NCBI RefSeq assembly: GCF_027923225.1
Contig: NZ_BSDI01000041.1
Location: 28,343-92,342 of the forward strand
DNA from: Phytohabitans aurantiacus
GTDB lineage: Bacteria; Actinomycetota; Actinomycetes; Mycobacteriales; Micromonosporaceae
Direction of reading: 5' to 3'
DNA length: 64,000 bases
Positions within the stretch are counted from its first letter, which is position 1. Each line of letters starts with the position of its first letter. Of this stretch, positions 61,024 through 64,000 are shown one piece after another. The notes below the pieces were generated by a model. That model saw nothing but the letters and a program-made list of their open reading frames with translations. It had not been told where the DNA came from and did no database searches. A program made the translations under genes and the position numbers.

Positions 61024-61698
61024 TTAGACGCCCGCGACCGATGTGATCCAGGCGCGGCTGTTGGCCACGCTGCCGTAGTTCTGGTACGTCGAGCCGTTGC
61101 CCGTCGAACAGACGCCGACCTGCTGGCCGTTGTAGAACTGCGGGCCACCCGAGTCGCCACGCCAGGCCACGCCGTTGACGCCGGTGCTGCGGATCGCCTG
61201 GCCGCCGTACGCGTCGGTCGCGCTGTTGCTCGTCACCTGGACGTTAGCGGTCTTCAGCTGCGCGGACGCGGCGCAGTTGGTGCAGGTGCGGCCCCAGCCG
61301 TAGATCTGGTTGGTCGAGCCCACCGGCGGGTTGCTGTTGGCGAGCGTCACGTACGTCGTGCTGACCGCGCTGTTCAGGTACAGCAGGGCCAGGTCGAAAC
61401 GGGTGGACGTCGAGGTGACGGTCCGGGTCACGCCGCCGGATGCGTAGTACACGCTGCCGACCCGCACCGACATGCTGCCGCCGACGCAGTGGCGGGCGGT
61501 CAGCACCCAGCGCGACGCGACGATCGATCCGGAGCAGGTGAACGAGCCACCGCTGAAGATCGCCGCCGCCCACGGCGCGGACGAGACGGTGCCGCCGCCG
61601 ATGATCGGCTGCGGGGCGGCGCTGGCCGCGGTGGGTGCGAGCAGCACGCCGGTGAGGGCGGTGGTGGCGAGGGTGGCGAGGACCAGACGGATGCGCAC
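61024..61698 (-). CDS. secreted trypsin-like serine protease (S1 family)
   Basis: A 224-residue exported protease. The signal peptide is LVLATLATTALTGVLLAP to about residue 28. The chymotrypsin-fold triad is present: His70 in TARHCVG, Asp102 in RFDLALLYL and Ser183 in RGDSGGPQF. Six Cys can form three disulfides. The mature start IIGGGTV resembles trypsin's IVGG, so activation of a short propeptide is likely. It acts outside the cell; the natural substrate is unknown. It is divergent from the GH42 gene. Confidence 0.95.
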   Translation of the reverse strand: MRIRLVLATLATTALTGVLLAPTAASAAPQPIIGGGTVSSAPWAAAIFSGGSFTCSGSIVASRWVLTARHCVGGSMSVRVGSVYYASGGVTRTVTSTSTRFDLALLYLNSAVSTTYVTLANSNPPVGSTNQIYGWGRTCTNCAASAQLKTANVQVTSNSATDAYGGQAIRSTGVNGVAWRGDSGGPQFYNGQQVGVCSTGNGSTYQNYGSVANSRAWITSVAGV

Positions 61699-61742
61699 GG
61701 TGAACTCCTTATGGGAGGGGCCGTTTGACGCATCAGGCTAGG

Positions 61743-61780
61743 GCGGTATCGGTGCATCTACAAGGGTGGATCGATACCGC
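61743..61780. promoter_or_regulatory. inverted repeat between protease and GH42 genes
   Basis: The 9-bp arms GCGGTATCG and CGATACCGC are perfect complements 20 bp apart. They could be an operator for either divergent gene. Confidence 0.45.
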
Positions 61781-61790
61781 TTCAGTAATA

Positions 61791-61822
61791 GCGCGTGGTG
61801 CCCCCACCATGGCACCACGCGC
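61791..61822. promoter_or_regulatory. hairpin upstream of GH42
   Basis: The perfect 12-bp arms GCGCGTGGTGCC and GGCACCACGCGC flank an 8-base loop, ending 56 bp before the GH42 start. It may be an operator or a leader structure. Confidence 0.5.
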
Positions 61823-61878
61823 CTTGCCAGCTACCATACTTCGGCTGGACTCCAAACAAAAGGCGGAGGGGGCGGACG

Positions 61879-63771
61879 GTGCACTGGCCGAAGGGCGTGG
61901 ATGGGCTCTGCTACGGCGGCGACTACAACCCGGAGCAGTGGCCCGAAGACGTGTGGCGCGAAGACATCGAGCTGATGCGCCGCGCCGGCGTCAACCTCGT
62001 GAGCGTCGGGGTGTTCGCCTGGTCGAGGCTGGAGCCGGTCGAGGGCCACTACGACTTCGGGTGGCTGGACCGGATACTCGATCTGCTGGCGGAGGGCGGC
62101 GTCAAAGCGGCACTCGCGACGCCGACCGCGTCACCGCCCCCGTGGTTCTCTCTGGCGTATCCCGACGCGCTGCCGGTGCGCGGTGACGGCACGCGGCTGC
62201 TGCACGGCAGCCGCGACACGTACTGCGCGAGCGCGCCCGCGTACCGCGACGCGTGCCGGCGGATCGCGGGGGCGCTGGCCGAGCGCTACGCCGGACATCC
62301 CGCGCTCGCGCTGTGGCACGTGCACAACGAGTACGGCACGGCGTGCCACTGCGACCACGCGGCGACCGCCTTCCGTGGCTGGCTGCGCAAGGAGTACGGC
62401 GACCTCGACGCGCTCAACGACGCGTGGGTGAGCGCGTTCTGGAGCCAGCACTATTCGGCGTGGGAGCAGATCTTCCCGCCGCGCGCGACGCAGTACATGC
62501 CGAATCCGGGACAGCTGTTGGACTTCCGGCGGTTCTGGTCCGACGAGTTGCTGTCCGCGTACGTGGAGCAGCGCGACCTGCTCCGCGCCGCCACACCCGA
62601 CGTGCCCATCACCACCAACTACGTCTTCGGCGGCTGGGTGCCCGTCGACCACGCCCGCTGGGCACGCGAGGTCGACCTGGTCGCGATCGACCACTACCCT
62701 TCGGACGCCGGCCTGGGCGCAGAGGAACAGACCGCGTTCGGCGCCGACCTGGCACGCTCATGGGCGCGCGGCAAGCCGTGGCTGCTCATGGAGAGCGCGC
62801 CGAACCTCATCTACACTCGCGACCGCATGCACGCCAAAGAGCCGGGGCGGATGATCCGGCACAGCCTGTCGCACGTGGCGCGCGGCTCGCGCGGCGCGAT
62901 GTTCTTTCAATGGCGGGCGCCGCGGGGCGGAGCCGAGCGGTACCACTCGGCACTCGTGCCGCACGCCGGACCAGACAGCCGCGTCTACCGCGAGGCGGTG
63001 ACCCTGGGCGGCGTCCTGTCTCGACTGTCCGAAGTAGATGGATCGGTCATGGCATCAACAGCCATCGCGTGGGACGCCGCGTCGTGGTGGGCCTTGCAGG
63101 CGCCCGGCATGCCCATGGAAATCGACTACGCGGCGGAGGTGCAGGCGGCTCACCGCGCACTGTGGCACGCTGGGGTGACCGCCGACTTCGTCGCGCTCAC
63201 CGATCCCTTGCCATACTCGTTGCTGGTCCTCCCCGCGCACTATCTGATTTCCGACGAGGCGGCTGAGGCGGTGCGCGCCTATGTGGACAGTGGTGGCCAC
63301 CTTGTGGCAACCTACCTTTCCGGCGTTGCCGACGAGCACGGCCGAGTCCGGCTCGGCGGCTATCCCGGCGCGCTCCGCGACGTGCTGGGCGTACGGGTCG
63401 AAGAGTTCCAGCCGTCGCCGGAAGGCTGGGCGGAGCTGGTGAGCCTGGCCGGTGCGACACAGGTACAGCCAGGCGTAACGCGGCACGAGTACGGCGCGGG
63501 CATCGCGTGGTACATCTCAGCGCGCCTAGACGACCCCACATACCAGGACGTATTGACAGCGGCCGCACGCGACGCCGGAGTGGCGATTGCCGGCGTCGCG
63601 CCCGGTGTCGAGGTGGTGCGCCGCGATGGGGGATGGGTGTTCGCCCTCAACCACACCGACGAGCCCCACGACATACCCGCCGAGGGCATCGAGATCCTGA
63701 CCGGTGCCCCCGTGACCGGCGTCCTGACCCTGCCTGCCGGCGCGTACGCCATAATCCGCCCCCACCCCTAA
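61879..63771 (+). CDS. glycoside hydrolase family 42 beta-galactosidase
   Basis: A 630-residue cytoplasmic beta-galactosidase. The N-terminal barrel begins GLCYGGDYNPEQWPEDVW. The acid/base Glu151 is in LWHVHNEYGTAC and the nucleophile Glu305 is in WLLMESAPNL. The Cys/His motif CHCDH lies where many GH42 enzymes bind zinc. A trimerisation domain and a C-terminal beta domain follow. GTG 61879 has GGAGGGGG upstream; the frame open to 61795 passes through a hairpin. It completes the sugar region with the importer and ROK. Confidence 0.95.
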   Translation: MHWPKGVDGLCYGGDYNPEQWPEDVWREDIELMRRAGVNLVSVGVFAWSRLEPVEGHYDFGWLDRILDLLAEGGVKAALATPTASPPPWFSLAYPDALPVRGDGTRLLHGSRDTYCASAPAYRDACRRIAGALAERYAGHPALALWHVHNEYGTACHCDHAATAFRGWLRKEYGDLDALNDAWVSAFWSQHYSAWEQIFPPRATQYMPNPGQLLDFRRFWSDELLSAYVEQRDLLRAATPDVPITTNYVFGGWVPVDHARWAREVDLVAIDHYPSDAGLGAEEQTAFGADLARSWARGKPWLLMESAPNLIYTRDRMHAKEPGRMIRHSLSHVARGSRGAMFFQWRAPRGGAERYHSALVPHAGPDSRVYREAVTLGGVLSRLSEVDGSVMASTAIAWDAASWWALQAPGMPMEIDYAAEVQAAHRALWHAGVTADFVALTDPLPYSLLVLPAHYLISDEAAEAVRAYVDSGGHLVATYLSGVADEHGRVRLGGYPGALRDVLGVRVEEFQPSPEGWAELVSLAGATQVQPGVTRHEYGAGIAWYISARLDDPTYQDVLTAAARDAGVAIAGVAPGVEVVRRDGGWVFALNHTDEPHDIPAEGIEILTGAPVTGVLTLPAGAYAIIRPHP

Positions 63772-63877
63772 CAGCCGACACAGCCCCACCCTCCAACACC
63801 ACCGTCCACGCGCCGCTTTGCCGCGCACTGTCCGCGCGCCGCCGTCCGCGCGCCGCTGTTCGCGCGCCGCGTTCGCC

Positions 63878-63906
63878 GATCAAGGGCGAACGCACGTGGT
63901 TGGATC
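63878..63906. repeat. left arm of the second-family palindrome, split by an IS
   Basis: GATCAAGGGCGAACGCACGT and the following GGTTGGATC match the left arm and loop start of the intact palindrome at 40262-40318. The right arm is missing, because the IS30-type element begins within 7 bp. Confidence 0.8.
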
Positions 63907-63913
63907 GGCGGTT

Positions 63914-64000
63914 TCAGGGGGTCAGTGCAACGAGGTGCTGGTTGAGCTTCTGGGCTGGAGTATGCCAGTTCAGGGTTTGTCGTGGCCGTCGGTTGAGTTG
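63914..64000 (-). mobile_element. IS30-family transposase, C-terminal end (partial)
   Basis: The frame reads 28 residues ending NWHTPAQKLNQHLVALTP and then TGA. The NRRPRQTLNWHTPAQKL segment matches the LNxRPRKTLxWxTPAExL C-terminus of IS30-family DDE transposases. The rest lies beyond the window. The IS end appears to lie between about 63901 and 63913, inside the loop of a palindrome. Confidence 0.85.

Noticed and set aside
1..64000. tRNA or rRNA genes
   Set aside because: No cloverleaf, CCA end or conserved rRNA segment was recognised on either strand.

Overview
The window is very GC-rich, makes heavy use of GTG starts, and has many ATGA/GTGA start-stop overlaps. Its gene order (hisI-trpE-Trp membrane protein-trpC-trpB-trpA, then lgt, gltB-gltD and pyk) and its protein styles point to a filamentous actinobacterium, most likely Micromonosporaceae. 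This assignment rests on gene content and style, not on a database match. No rRNA, tRNA or CRISPR array was seen.

Layout. 1-8.6 kb: a two-component system, a small anchored protein that shares a duplicated upstream block with it, a frameshifted gene between the two blocks, a heterodimeric ABC exporter, and an iron-box divergent pair (DUF2470-type protein and a Cys-poor ribosomal S4). 8.6-13 kb: a TetR/ABC-2 efflux operon, a MerR/aldo-keto reductase operon and a nucleotidyltransferase. 13-20.6 kb: an accessory minus-strand block with a 1245-aa protein (14 WD40 repeats joined to a membrane KAP P-loop NTPase), two SAM methyltransferases (one PRMT-like) and a hyperacidic repeat protein. 21-40 kb: core metabolism (hisI, trpE/C/B/A, Nudix, lgt, an FAD monooxygenase, an AfsR-type regulator, a GNAT, gltB, gltD). 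40-50 kb: a P-loop kinase-like gene, a Tat-exported amidase, a secreted metalloprotease, a PTS-dependent dihydroxyacetone kinase system with its own EI and HPr, pyk and a thioesterase. 50-64 kb: Rrf2 regulator and TSUP transporter, then a sugar-utilisation region (LacI, GH3, ROK, sugar ABC importer, GH42) with a secreted trypsin-like protease, ending in the 3' end of an IS30-type transposase.

The most striking non-genic signal is a family of nine palindromes, each exactly 54 bp, scattered over the window. Four lie between convergent genes and four between tandem genes; none lies between divergent genes. Five supply the stop codon of a flanking gene. One lies wholly inside the ptsI-like EI gene, in frame, adding 18 codons. 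One copy carries compensatory changes that keep the stem paired. A second, unrelated palindrome family occurs at 40.3 kb (intact) and 63.9 kb, where the IS30-type element appears to have split it.

Working together: the Dha genes (DhaK, DhaL, DhaM, HPr, EI) form a complete phosphorelay from PEP to dihydroxyacetone, next to pyruvate kinase. The GH3/GH42 enzymes, importer and two repressors form a glycoside-uptake region with recognisable operators. The WD40-KAP/methyltransferase/acidic-protein block is the best candidate for an undescribed system, but its function cannot be read from sequence alone.
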